The notes under the pieces: generated by a model | Told to the model about the DNA's origin: nothing | What the model saw: the letters and a program-made list of their open reading frames with translations, nothing else | Databases searched by the model: none | Position numbers and translations under genes: made by a program | Part shown: positions 8,712 through 16,910 of the stretch, piece after piece | Layout: every line of letters begins with the position of its first letter | Position numbering within the stretch: position 1 is the first letter of the stretch | Assembly (NCBI GenBank): GCA_024691425.1 | Contig: JAILNQ010000123.1 | Span: 1-64,000, forward strand | DNA from: Lachnospiraceae bacterium | Lineage (GTDB): Bacteria; Bacillota; Clostridia; Lachnospirales; Lachnospiraceae | Length of the DNA stretch: 64,000 nt | Reading direction: 5' to 3'

Positions 8712-9221
8712 TCAAAGCTTGTTGTACTCTTCCTTCACTTTGTCGGCCGCTTCGTGAACCTTGTCGCACACATCATTCGCGAACTTCATCTCGGAAGCGC
8801 CCCTGAAGCTGTACCTGCATCCGAAGAAAAGAGCGACTATCATAGCTATCAGCGTAACATGCCATGTAAGCACGAGAACGATTATGAATACCCAGATAGG
8901 AATGTTCACGATCGTCTCTTCGTTGCGCTCGACCACGAAGTTGTTCTCGCAGGACTTATGCCACAGAACCTTGAGCTTGTCGGTGAAAGCATTGCCGCGC
9001 TTCTTCTCATTCTTCGTCTCGGGCTGATCAACTACGAGCACATCCGTGCCGGCTTCCTTCGTGCTGAAGCTTTCCTTATGGCTCTCAGCCTTGCCCTGCT
9101 TCTCAAGAAGAATCATCGCATCGAGCAGATCTCCGTTTGCCTCATCGAGTGCAGCCTTAGCCTCCTCGAAAGTCACGTTTGCCTTTTCCCTTAATTTCTC
9201 AACCTTTTCAAAAGTATCCAT
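8712..9221 (-). CDS. DUF4342 membrane protein with UBA-like N-terminus
   Basis: A 169-residue protein. The N-terminal 40 residues form a UBA/TS-N-like helical domain (VTFEEAKAALDEANGDLLDA), as in EF-Ts and DUF4342 proteins. A charged linker follows, then one or two close hydrophobic segments (about residues 95-130, PIWVFIIVLVLTWHVTLIAM) and an amphipathic C-terminal helix. I prefer the ATG at 9221; the in-frame TTG at 9233 abuts AAAGG too closely. It is the first gene of the operon with the response regulator and kinase. DUF4342 has no established biochemical role. Because it is co-transcribed, it may be an accessory factor of this two-component system, which is inference. Confidence 0.82.
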   Translation of the reverse strand: MDTFEKVEKLREKANVTFEEAKAALDEANGDLLDAMILLEKQGKAESHKESFSTKEAGTDVLVVDQPETKNEKKRGNAFTDKLKVLWHKSCENNFVVERNEETIVNIPIWVFIIVLVLTWHVTLIAMIVALFFGCRYSFRGASEMKFANDVCDKVHEAADKVKEEYNKL

Positions 9222-9333
9222 TCTCTTTACCAACCTTTCATAATATACTGTTTCGGAAGCACTTTGCGTTCCGTTCGTTCCTCTGAACGATTATCAATAT
9301 ACAGAAAGATTCTTAAACCGTCTTTTAGGCTTT

Positions 9334-9355
9334 ATTAAAAAATCATTAAAAGATC
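9334..9355. repeat. 11-bp tandem direct repeat (candidate response-regulator site)
   Basis: ATTAAAAAATC (9334-9344) and ATTAAAAGATC (9345-9355) are adjacent, differ at one position, and are followed by a partial third unit (ATTC). They lie just past the aspS stop and about 115 bases upstream of the DUF4342-regulator-kinase operon. OmpR-family regulators bind tandem repeats with an 11-bp period. The link to this regulator is inference. The rest of 9222-9333 shows no clear promoter by eye. Confidence 0.4.
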
Positions 9356-11111
9356 ATTCATCTTCTATTATGGCAATATGCACATCATCAAGCTGCTTCT
9401 TGTCGACTTCGGCAGGTGCTCCCATCATGACATCCATCGCCATTTTGTTCATCGGGAACGGTATGATCTCGCGGATGCTCTCCTCGCCTGCGATCAGCAT
9501 TACCATCCTGTCGACTCCCGGAGCAATTCCGGCATGAGGCGGCGCACCGTAGCAGAATGCGTTGTACATAGCAGGGAATTTCGCCTTGACGTCCTCCTCT
9601 CCGAGTCCGACAAGCGAGAATGCCTTTACCATTATCTCCGGATCATGATTTCTGACCGCGCCTGACGAAAGCTCAACGCCGTTGCAGACGAGATCGTACT
9701 GATATGCAAGTATCGAAAGCGGATCTGCTTCCTCAAGTGCCTTCATTCCGCCCTGAGGCATTGAGAACGGGTTGTGGCAGAATTCCAGCTCGCCCGATTC
9801 CTCGCCGATCTCGTACATCGGGAAATCAACGATCCAGCAGAACTCGTAGCAGTCCTTCTTCATATGCCCTTCCGAAGCAGCGCCGAGCATCTTCCTCAAC
9901 ACGCCCGCACACTTTAATGCATCGCTCTTCTTTCCTGCGGTAAGTCCGACGAAGTCCCCGTTCTTAAGAGAGAGGGCGCTTACTGTCTCCTGCTTCTTAT
10001 CCTGAAGGAATTTTGCGATTCCGCCGACTATCTCGCCGTTCTCGTCGATCCTGAACCAGTATGATTTCTGGCCGCTTATAACTTCCGTGTCGGCAATTAT
10101 CTTATCTATAACCTTTCTCGATGCATTGAATCCGTCAACAACTATCGCCTCTACCGTCTGTTTGTCGAACGGTGCGAAGCCGATTCCCTGCATCAGATCC
10201 GTAACTTCCTTAAGAGTAAGGTCGATCCTCAGATCCGGCTTATCTGAGCCGTATGTCTCCATCGCATCCTTATATGATATCCTCTTAAAAGGCGCAGGCG
10301 ATGCCGTATTGTATATTCCGTACTTCGCGAAAATCGGAGGCAGCACGTCCTCCATAACCGCGAACACATCCTCCTGATCCGCAAACGCCATCTCCATGTC
10401 GAGCTGATAGAACTCACCGGGCGACCTGTCTGCTCTCGCATCCTCATCACGGAAGCACGGTGCGATCTGGAAATATCTGTCGAATCCGCTCGTCATGAGT
10501 ATCTGCTTGAACTGCTGCGGAGCCTGCGGAAGCGCATAGAACTTGCCGGGATGATTTCTCGAAGGAACGAGATAATCCCTTGCGCCCTCCGGAGATGAAC
10601 ATGTAAGTATCGGCGTCGTGATCTCGAGAAAATCATGATCTATCATGCTTTTCCTAAGCTCAGCAACCACCTTGCTCCTCAGCACGATCTTTTCCTTGAC
10701 GGCGGGATTACGCAGATCGAGGTAGCGGTATTTAAGCCTTACTGATTCGTCCGCTTCTTTAGACCTTGCAACCTCGAACGGAAGCTCGTTGTATATGCAC
10801 TTCCCGAGCACTTCTATCTTTTCCGGAACGACCTCGATATCACCGGTCGGGATATTCGCGTTCTTGCTTGAGCGCTCCCTTACCGTACCGGTTATGGAAA
10901 GAGTCGATTCGTTGTTTACGCCCGACAGTGCATCCATCATTTCTTCTGTCTCGACAACGGCCTGAGTCACTCCGTAAAAATCCCTGAGTATCAGGAATCC
11001 CAGATTCTTGCTGACCTTTCTCATGTTGTCGTACCATCCGACGATAGTCACTTTTTCGCCGACGTTTTCGATTCTTAGTTCATTGCAGTTGTGTGTTCTT
11101 GACTGTGTCAT
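9354..11111 (-). CDS. aspS: Aspartyl-tRNA synthetase
   Basis: Charges tRNA-Asp in the cytoplasm; 585 residues, the normal bacterial length. It has an N-terminal OB-fold anticodon-binding domain (about 1-105) and class II motif 1. The active-site loop is TSSPEGARDYL-like (here TCSSPEGARDYLVPSR). A flipping-loop QAPQQFKQ, motif 2 FRDEDARADRSPGEF, a bacterial GAD insertion (about 285-420), and motif 3 with GIAPGVDRMVML near 540 are also visible. The GAD domain and PHAGIAPG form mark it as the bacterial type. GAGGT precedes the ATG. It lies downstream of trkH across a structured 124-base gap; I do not see a convincing T-box. Confidence 0.97.
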   Translation of the reverse strand: MTQSRTHNCNELRIENVGEKVTIVGWYDNMRKVSKNLGFLILRDFYGVTQAVVETEEMMDALSGVNNESTLSITGTVRERSSKNANIPTGDIEVVPEKIEVLGKCIYNELPFEVARSKEADESVRLKYRYLDLRNPAVKEKIVLRSKVVAELRKSMIDHDFLEITTPILTCSSPEGARDYLVPSRNHPGKFYALPQAPQQFKQILMTSGFDRYFQIAPCFRDEDARADRSPGEFYQLDMEMAFADQEDVFAVMEDVLPPIFAKYGIYNTASPAPFKRISYKDAMETYGSDKPDLRIDLTLKEVTDLMQGIGFAPFDKQTVEAIVVDGFNASRKVIDKIIADTEVISGQKSYWFRIDENGEIVGGIAKFLQDKKQETVSALSLKNGDFVGLTAGKKSDALKCAGVLRKMLGAASEGHMKKDCYEFCWIVDFPMYEIGEESGELEFCHNPFSMPQGGMKALEEADPLSILAYQYDLVCNGVELSSGAVRNHDPEIMVKAFSLVGLGEEDVKAKFPAMYNAFCYGAPPHAGIAPGVDRMVMLIAGEESIREIIPFPMNKMAMDVMMGAPAEVDKKQLDDVHIAIIEDE

Positions 11112-11161
11112 GGTTTACCTCATATAATAAATTTTTTTTGAAGCTTGGCCCCTTCTATCTC

Positions 11162-11248
11162 TGCCTTATCAAAGGTCGCTCGCGCAATTGAATCTGCTGT
11201 CGCAGATGGGCGCTCGCGGTGCAAAGGCAGCTTCGCTACCTTTGCCGT
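11162..11248. other. Structured intergenic element with three hairpins
   Basis: Three inverted repeats sit close together. The first is an 11-position stem with one mismatch (11221-11231/11235-11245, loop TTC). The second is a perfect 6-bp stem (11192-11197/11202-11207, loop TGTC). The third is CCTT/AAGG (11164-11167/11172-11175). A direct repeat CGCTCGCG flanks the second hairpin (11178-11185 and 11211-11218). The largest stem contains the trkH stop codon. It could be a small interspersed repeat, an RNA element in the trkH-aspS transcript, or a processing or termination site. There is no T-run after any stem except the A/T-rich stretch right before aspS. Confidence 0.5.
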
Positions 11249-12678
11249 CTCCAAGTCATCGGCATGAAGATGAGGAGCATCGGGAACAGCTCAAGTCTTC
11301 CTGCGAGCATGTCAAACATCAGCACATACTTCGCAAAGGCTGAGAACTGGGAATAGTTTCCGACAGGTCCGACCATTTCGATACCGGGCCCTATGTTGTT
11401 GAAGGTCGCGATGACCGATGTTACCGTTGTCGCAAAGTCCTTGCCGTCAAGTGCGACAAGAAGCAGGGATACGACGAATATCGTTATATAAGTAAGAAAG
11501 TATACGTTGATACCGCGCAGAACCGCATGCTCTATCGGCTTTCCTTCGAACTTGAGGATCTTCACGCTCCTCGGATGCACGAGAAGCTCGAGCTCTTTGC
11601 GGATGGTCTTGAATCCGATGACGATACGGCTCACCTTTATACCGCCGGCCGTAGATCCGGCACAGCCTCCTATGAACATTGCCGCGAGTAGCAGTACCTT
11701 CGAAAACATCGGCCAGGTGTCAAAGTCCGCGGACGCGAACCCTGTCGTCGTCATAACTGAGGCCACGTTGAACAGGCCGTGATGTATCGCCTCGCCGATC
11801 GTCGGGAACATATTTCTCATATTGATCGTTACAGCGATCACGATAGCCGCATATATGGAAAGATAAGAAATGACTTCCTCCGATGTGAAGGCATCCTTGA
11901 ATCTTTTCGCTACAAGAAGGAAATACACATTGAAATTCGCACCGCACACGATCATGAAGAACGTTATCACTCCCTGCTGAATGGAGTTATATGCCATGCA
12001 TCCGTTATCTGTTACGGCAAATCCGCCCGTTCCGACAGTTCCGAACGTTATGACCGCCGCCTCATATAAAGACATGCCGGTTACCATGAGCGCGATTATT
12101 TCCGTTACGGTTATTCCGAGATAAATAAGATAGAGAATCTTCGCGGTCTGTTTTACCCTCGGTACAAGCTTTCCGACTGACGGGCCCGGGCTTTCCGCGC
12201 GCATCAGATAGATGTTGTCTCCGCTTGCTTCGGGAAGAAGTGCAAGCACGAACACGAGCACTCCCATTCCGCCTACCCAGTGGGTAAAACTTCTCCAGAA
12301 AAGCAATCCTTTCGGAAGCGATTCAACCTCCGTCAGGATGCTGGCTCCCGTAGTCGTGAAACCGGAAATCGTCTCGAAAAGCGCATCGGTAAATCCGATA
12401 TGTGAAACAGCATGCCACATCGGAATAGCTCCGAACACTGACATCATTATCCAGCTGAGGGCAACCGCCGTTATTCCTTCACGCGTATAGAATGACATAT
12501 TTTTCGGTTTTCTGAAGCTCATCAGCCAACCGATAAGAAAGCTGAGGGCCGCAGCAACCGCTATGTATATCCACTCTTCTTCACGGTATAATAATGAAAC
12601 TATTGTAGGCAATATCATCAGAGCCGCTTCTATCCGAAGAACCGACCCGACAAAATACGCTACTACCCTTCTGTTCAT
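11236..12678 (-). CDS. trkH: Trk-type potassium uptake channel subunit
   Basis: Integral membrane K+ transporter of 480 residues, the usual length for TrkH/KtrB. Repeated M1-P-M2 units carry selectivity-filter segments around FTTTGASIL, FGTVGTGGFAV, VMTTTGFASAD and ATFNNIGPGIE. A positively charged GGCAGSTAGGIKVSR segment follows the third unit, as in TrkH. It overlaps the TrkA gene by 4 bases (ATGA), so the gating subunit and channel are translated together. The last residues (RRQR) and the stop lie in the stem of a downstream hairpin element. Confidence 0.95.
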   Translation of the reverse strand: MNRRVVAYFVGSVLRIEAALMILPTIVSLLYREEEWIYIAVAAALSFLIGWLMSFRKPKNMSFYTREGITAVALSWIMMSVFGAIPMWHAVSHIGFTDALFETISGFTTTGASILTEVESLPKGLLFWRSFTHWVGGMGVLVFVLALLPEASGDNIYLMRAESPGPSVGKLVPRVKQTAKILYLIYLGITVTEIIALMVTGMSLYEAAVITFGTVGTGGFAVTDNGCMAYNSIQQGVITFFMIVCGANFNVYFLLVAKRFKDAFTSEEVISYLSIYAAIVIAVTINMRNMFPTIGEAIHHGLFNVASVMTTTGFASADFDTWPMFSKVLLLAAMFIGGCAGSTAGGIKVSRIVIGFKTIRKELELLVHPRSVKILKFEGKPIEHAVLRGINVYFLTYITIFVVSLLLVALDGKDFATTVTSVIATFNNIGPGIEMVGPVGNYSQFSAFAKYVLMFDMLAGRLELFPMLLIFMPMTWRRQR

Positions 12679-14033
12679 GCGAGAATGTCCTCCAGATCTT
12701 TAAGACCTCTCTCGGCACTCACGACCACTACAAGATCTTCTTTCTCGATAACGCTCTGTCCGTTAGGTATGACCACCTTGTTTCCTTTTATGATGCAGGC
12801 GATGATAACGTCATGCTTGAGCTTAAGTTCCATGAGCGGCTTTCCTGTGACCTTCGACTCATTCCTTACACGGAATTCAAGAGCCTCAGCTCTGCCCTGC
12901 GCAATCTTGTAGAGCGTCTCCACATTGCTCCCGCGGCTGTTGTTCAGTGCGCGCACGAATCTTACGATATTGTCGCTCGTGATGCTGTTCGGGTTGATTA
13001 TGCTGCCGATATTAAGACCGGCTATGACTTCTTCGAACGTTATTCTGTTAATCTTCGTGAGAAGCTTCGCTTTGCTCATCTCTTTCTCATAAAGAGACAG
13101 CAGTATGTTCTCCTCGTCTATTCCTGTGAAGTTGCCGACTGCATCGACCACTCCGATGCCTTCCTCGTCAAGCAGCTGCTTGTCCGTGCCGTCCCCGTTT
13201 ATTATCACTGCCTGGGGAAGAACCTCGGAAAGGCTCTGGCACTTCTCGAAATCCTGCTCAATGATCTTTACGCTGATCTTCGTCTCTTCAAGCATCTTTG
13301 CCACATAGTAGCTGATCTTTCCGCCGCCTATCAGCATTATGGACTTGATGGAGTTCGTAAGCTTCGCACCGCTCGCCTTGAAGAACGTAAGCGCTACAGA
13401 ATGCGGCGCTATGAATGATACGATATCACCGGCCTGCAGCTGAAAATCACCGTGAGGTATAAAAAGCTCCTCACCGCGCTCTACGGTGCATATGAGTACT
13501 TTGCAGTGAAGCTTTGAATCTATTTCAGAAAGCCTTATCCCGTCAAGCGCCGAGCCCTCCGGAACGTTTATCTTTATGAGCTCGACTCTTCCTCTTGCAA
13601 AAGTGTCTACCTTCATAGCAGAAGGAAATTTAATGATCCTTGCGACTTCAGCGGCAGCTGCCTGTTCGGGGTTTATTACCATGGACAGGTTCAGCTCGTC
13701 CCTTATATATCGCATCTCATTGTAGTACTCGGGGTCACGGATCCTCGCGATCGTCTGGCAGTTACCCGCTTTCTTAGCAATGAGGCAGCACAAGAGGTTA
13801 AGCTCATCCGAATTCGTCGTCGCGATCAGTATGTCAGAACCGGAAACACCGGCTTCCTTCTGCGTCGCCACGCTGGCACCGTTTCCCTCGATCCCGAGGA
13901 CGTCGATCCTGTCCGCGAGGTACCTGAGCTTCTCCGCATGCCTGTCGATTATCGTTATATCGTGGCCTTCCTGATTAAGATGCTCTGCCAGCGTTGAACC
14001 GACCTTTCCGCATCCAACAATGATTATCTTCAT
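12675..14033 (-). CDS. trkA: Trk system regulatory subunit TrkA
   Basis: Cytoplasmic NAD-binding gating subunit of 452 residues. It has two tandem RCK units, each with an N-terminal Rossmann fold and an RCK_C domain. The first Rossmann motif is VGCGKVGSTLAEHL (about 6-19) with the acidic end-strand IIDRH. The second is LIGGGKISYYVAKML (about 232-246); its GGGKIS form departs slightly from GxGxxG. Duplicated TrkA of this length pairs with TrkH. It is the first gene of the trkA-trkH unit, preceded by GAGGT, and starts about 40 bases after the terminator of the previous gene. Confidence 0.95.
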   Translation of the reverse strand: MKIIIVGCGKVGSTLAEHLNQEGHDITIIDRHAEKLRYLADRIDVLGIEGNGASVATQKEAGVSGSDILIATTNSDELNLLCCLIAKKAGNCQTIARIRDPEYYNEMRYIRDELNLSMVINPEQAAAAEVARIIKFPSAMKVDTFARGRVELIKINVPEGSALDGIRLSEIDSKLHCKVLICTVERGEELFIPHGDFQLQAGDIVSFIAPHSVALTFFKASGAKLTNSIKSIMLIGGGKISYYVAKMLEETKISVKIIEQDFEKCQSLSEVLPQAVIINGDGTDKQLLDEEGIGVVDAVGNFTGIDEENILLSLYEKEMSKAKLLTKINRITFEEVIAGLNIGSIINPNSITSDNIVRFVRALNNSRGSNVETLYKIAQGRAEALEFRVRNESKVTGKPLMELKLKHDVIIACIIKGNKVVIPNGQSVIEKEDLVVVVSAERGLKDLEDILA

Positions 14034-14062
14034 TTTGTGACCTCTTTATATTGCTTCTCCTT

Positions 14063-14100
14063 CAAAAGTAAAGGAGCCGGAACATGAAATGTCCCGACTC
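14063..14100 (-). terminator. Terminator after the DUF5067-like gene
   Basis: A 12-bp stem (14089-14100 with 14074-14085, including G-U pairs) with a 3-base loop, followed on the minus strand by CTTTACTTTTG. It starts 22 bases after the stop at 14123 and separates this gene from trkA. Confidence 0.8.
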
Positions 14101-14122
14101 TTAATACCGTATGAACTTATTG

Positions 14123-14770
14123 TCAGCTGATCGGTATCTCCGTCGATCCGATATCCGTGAATGTCGAATAATTGTCATGTATCGTCAGCGTAAGCGGGCT
14201 TGTCTGGTCTGAAAGCTTGAATGCATAGCAGCATTCAACGGACTGTCCGCCTGAAACCTGCATATCTTTGTTTGCGATCTCTGCAGGCGTCTCTGACAGG
14301 TTCGTATCCTCCGGACAGTCAGCACCGTTCTGCTTGACGCTTGCCGGGAATACTGCGCTCATTGCAAGCGGCTCGTCAGTCTTGTTCACGAATGTGAAGA
14401 ATACGAGCGCCGCCGTTTCGTTATCAGCATCCATCACAAGCTGCACCTTCGTACATGTCAGCGTGAAATCTTCGCTTTCAACATTGACACCGTTCGATGC
14501 GGAAGCAGCTTCCTGTGAAGCTTCGGAGCTCTTGGATGAGCCTGTGTCATCAACGAGCTTTCCTTTAAGGAATATGAAAAGACCGATGAGCGCGATGAAG
14601 ACTACAATCTCAACAATGAGTATTATGATGCTCGTTGTATCATTCTTCCTGCGCCTTGAAGCCGAACCTCCTCTGGGCGGAACCCTGCCGGGCTCACGTC
14701 TGGGCTGACGCGGACGTTCGCGGACTTCTTCATCCTGAAACTGAAAATCCAGATCTAAATCTCTAGGCAT
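14123..14770 (-). CDS. Single-pass membrane protein with DUF5067/DUF4352-like domain
   Basis: 215 residues. The first 45 are cytoplasmic, rich in Arg, Pro, Asp and Glu. A transmembrane helix follows (about 47-69, TSIIILIVEIVVFIALIGLF). After a Ser/Ala-rich linker comes an extracellular beta-sandwich-like domain (about 95-215). It has a strand pattern like VFFTFVNKTDEPLAMS and ends in LTLTIHD, which resembles DUF5067/DUF4352 immunoprotective-type domains. The assignment is by pattern only. It has its own promoter and terminator, so it is probably monocistronic. Function unknown. Confidence 0.78.
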   Translation of the reverse strand: MPRDLDLDFQFQDEEVRERPRQPRREPGRVPPRGGSASRRRKNDTTSIIILIVEIVVFIALIGLFIFLKGKLVDDTGSSKSSEASQEAASASNGVNVESEDFTLTCTKVQLVMDADNETAALVFFTFVNKTDEPLAMSAVFPASVKQNGADCPEDTNLSETPAEIANKDMQVSGGQSVECCYAFKLSDQTSPLTLTIHDNYSTFTDIGSTEIPIS

Positions 14771-14814
14771 AGTCTGACTCCTTTATATTGATGATAAAAA
14801 AATCACTTCAATAT

Positions 14815-14843
14815 ATTTTATTATCATCACTGGGAAAATTCAA
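14815..14843 (-). promoter_or_regulatory. Promoter of the DUF5067-like gene
   Basis: On the minus strand, TTGAAT (14838-14843) and TAAAAT (14815-14820) are separated by 17 bases, about 45 bases before the start codon. An 8-bp inverted repeat, GATGATAA (14790-14797) and TTATCATC (14821-14828), flanks the predicted start site and may be an operator. Confidence 0.5.
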
Positions 14844-14855
14844 GTAAAACCTTTA

Positions 14856-15665
14856 TTAAAGACCGAATGAGACTACCGTGCACTGCCTTCCGTTGCACTT
14901 GAAGCTCGATGCTCCTATGGATTGATACTTGGTCGTAAATATGAGATTTCTTGATACCGGATCCATTTTGATCATTGTATCTACGGCATCTTCCGCCTTC
15001 TGGTTGTTTATGATGAGCATCTCCGCCTTGAAATATTCCGGCGCGAGACTGTAGAACGGCAGTCCGTTAGGCCTTGTATGGTTCAGATCGGCCGCTATCT
15101 CCCTCGTCCGTCTGTCGGCACAGGTAGAAAGACCGGTATTTGTAACGAGCGGCTTGTAGCCGAGATCAGTCCTGGCCTTATTGATGGCAGTCATGACTTC
15201 AGTCCCGTATGCGCTGTCAGTTTCACCGTTTATGTATATGCAGCACGTTCCGACGTCGAATTCATCCGGCGTGATATACGGCGTCGGGGTCGGTGTCGGT
15301 GAGCCGTCCGCTTCGGCATCATCTGTCGGCGTCGGGGTAGCTGTTAAGTCATCCGAGCTGAACGGATCCTGAGTATCCGGGTTTTCCATGGACGATACGT
15401 AAAAATCATCATCCGTTCCGGTCTGAGTCGGCAGCGGCTCGGTTATCTGCTCAGGCGTTGCGGTCTTGGCGGCTTCTGAGGGGCTTTTGCCGTTCACTGA
15501 CTCAAGCTCCGAACGGATGTACTGTTCATATTCATCCTTCGGCGCGGCATCGCCGGATTCCTCCGCCGCCGCATCTTCAGCGTCCTCACTGCTGTCGCAC
15601 CCTATGAACGCAAATGATGTCATCAGACAGAACATTAAAATGAAAAGAAGATGTTTTCTTCTCAT
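14856..15665 (-). CDS. CAP/SCP-domain lipoprotein
   Basis: Secreted lipoprotein of 269 residues. I chose the ATG at 15665, with AGGT 8 bases upstream, over an in-frame GTG at 15680. The signal sequence ends in a lipobox (FAFIGC, Cys23). A low-complexity acidic and Thr/Pro-rich linker (about 25-140, with TPTPT motifs) precedes a C-terminal CAP (cysteine-rich secretory, SCP-like) domain (about 150-269). Visible CAP features are INKARTDLGYKPL, CADRRTREIA and HTRPNG with the conserved His. CAP domains in Firmicutes are common on secreted proteins but have no agreed enzymatic role. It lies directly after the aldo/keto reductase, whose stop codon it almost touches. Confidence 0.88.
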   Translation of the reverse strand: MRRKHLLFILMFCLMTSFAFIGCDSSEDAEDAAAEESGDAAPKDEYEQYIRSELESVNGKSPSEAAKTATPEQITEPLPTQTGTDDDFYVSSMENPDTQDPFSSDDLTATPTPTDDAEADGSPTPTPTPYITPDEFDVGTCCIYINGETDSAYGTEVMTAINKARTDLGYKPLVTNTGLSTCADRRTREIAADLNHTRPNGLPFYSLAPEYFKAEMLIINNQKAEDAVDTMIKMDPVSRNLIFTTKYQSIGASSFKCNGRQCTVVSFGL

Positions 15666-15676
15666 CTGTGCATACC

Positions 15677-16855
15677 TCACTTCTTCTTGATATGTCCGGG
15701 AGCAAAGAACAGTCCGATCTTGAATATCGGGTTTTCGAACCTTCTCTTTACCTTAACAAGTTCATCTCTTATCTGTATTCCCTGCGGGCAGTGCTTCTCG
15801 CACTTGCCGCACTTCCTGCACTGCGATGCCAGTGCTCTTTCATTCTTCATTCCCGCGCACATGAAGTATTCACGTATTCCTGACGCATAGTTTTCGACAT
15901 AAGACGTATTGTATGTCTTGAAGCAGCCGGGTATGTCGACACCTGCCGGACAGGGCATGCAGTAGCCGCATCCCGTGCATCTGACCCTGACTTTCTTCTC
16001 GATCTCTTCTACGACCTTCTCATACGTGCGCATATTATCCTCGGTCAGGGAGTTCTCCTCCGTTTCCGAAGCTATCCTGATGTTCTCCTCGACCATGGCC
16101 ATGGAATTCATCCCTGACAGAACGGTCGTGACCTCCGGCTGGTTCCAGAGCCAGCGGAGCCCGAACTCAGCGTTCGACATGCCGGTGCTTTCCTTTATGA
16201 GCTGCGTCGCCTTCTCCGGTATGCCGCTGACAAGCCTTCCGCCTCGCAGCGGCTCCATAATGATGACAGGCACCCCGAGGCTTGCCGCCTCCTTGAGCCC
16301 TTTAGCGCCGGCCTGCGTATTCTCGTCCAGATAATTGTACTGGATCTGCGCGAAATCCCACTTCCGCTCATGAAGAAGCTTTATGAACATATCGGAAGAC
16401 CCGTGGAACGAAAATCCTATCCGCTTGATAAGGCCGTCCGCTTTCTTCTTCTCGAGCCACTCGTCGATCCCTCTCTCACACAGGGCATGCCATGATACGA
16501 CATCCGGAAGCATGTGCATGAGATAGTAGTCAACGTGATCGGTCCGAAGCCTCGTCAGCTGCTCTTTGAAGCGCTTTTCCGCATCCTCGACGCTCTTCAT
16601 GAAATAATGCGGCATCTTCGTCGCGATGAATATCTTTGAGCGAAGTCCTAATTTATCAACGGCTCTTCCGAACTCTTCCTCATTGCCCGGATAAAGATAT
16701 GCGGTGTCAAAGTAGTTGACACCGTTCTCAACCGCATACTTTATTTCCCTTTCAATCTCCTCGTGGTTGAATCCGTTCCCCTTCTTCGGAAATCTCATGC
16801 ATCCGAACCCGAGAGCCGAAAGGCCGTCCTGATTGTTAAGCTTTCTGTACTGCAT
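15677..16855 (-). CDS. Aldo/keto reductase with C-terminal 4Fe-4S domain
   Basis: Cytoplasmic oxidoreductase of 392 residues. The AKR barrel (about 1-280) shows the catalytic Asp and Tyr in YFDTAYLYPGNEE, Lys in IFIATKM and His in DYYLMHML. The C-terminal region has two cysteine clusters: CTGCGYCMPCPAGVDIP and CRKCGKCEKHCPQGI, typical for binding two [4Fe-4S] clusters. This fused architecture is frequent in anaerobic Clostridia and suggests electron supply from ferredoxin rather than only NAD(P)H. Substrate unknown. AAAGGTG precedes the ATG. It follows the surface protein gene across a hairpin. Confidence 0.93.
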   Translation of the reverse strand: MQYRKLNNQDGLSALGFGCMRFPKKGNGFNHEEIEREIKYAVENGVNYFDTAYLYPGNEEEFGRAVDKLGLRSKIFIATKMPHYFMKSVEDAEKRFKEQLTRLRTDHVDYYLMHMLPDVVSWHALCERGIDEWLEKKKADGLIKRIGFSFHGSSDMFIKLLHERKWDFAQIQYNYLDENTQAGAKGLKEAASLGVPVIIMEPLRGGRLVSGIPEKATQLIKESTGMSNAEFGLRWLWNQPEVTTVLSGMNSMAMVEENIRIASETEENSLTEDNMRTYEKVVEEIEKKVRVRCTGCGYCMPCPAGVDIPGCFKTYNTSYVENYASGIREYFMCAGMKNERALASQCRKCGKCEKHCPQGIQIRDELVKVKRRFENPIFKIGLFFAPGHIKKK

Positions 16856-16872
16856 TTTTCACCTTTACAACT

Positions 16873-16902
16873 GCCTCTCCGGGTTATATCACCCGAAGAG
16901 GC
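16873..16902. terminator. Strong hairpin between surface-protein and reductase genes
   Basis: A 12-position stem with one mismatch (16873-16884 with 16891-16902) and a 6-base loop lies 8 bases after the surface-protein stop codon. No T-run follows on either strand (AGTTGTAAAGG on the minus strand). It may therefore attenuate or stabilise mRNA rather than act as a full terminator. Confidence 0.5.
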
Positions 16903-16910
16903 ATGTTCTA

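Noticed and set aside
11112-11235. T-box riboswitch upstream of aspS
   Set aside because: Only ACCGCGA resembles the T-box core. The preceding GGGTGG-like part, a specifier stem and a downstream terminator with T-run are missing, and the segment is too short for a full T-box.
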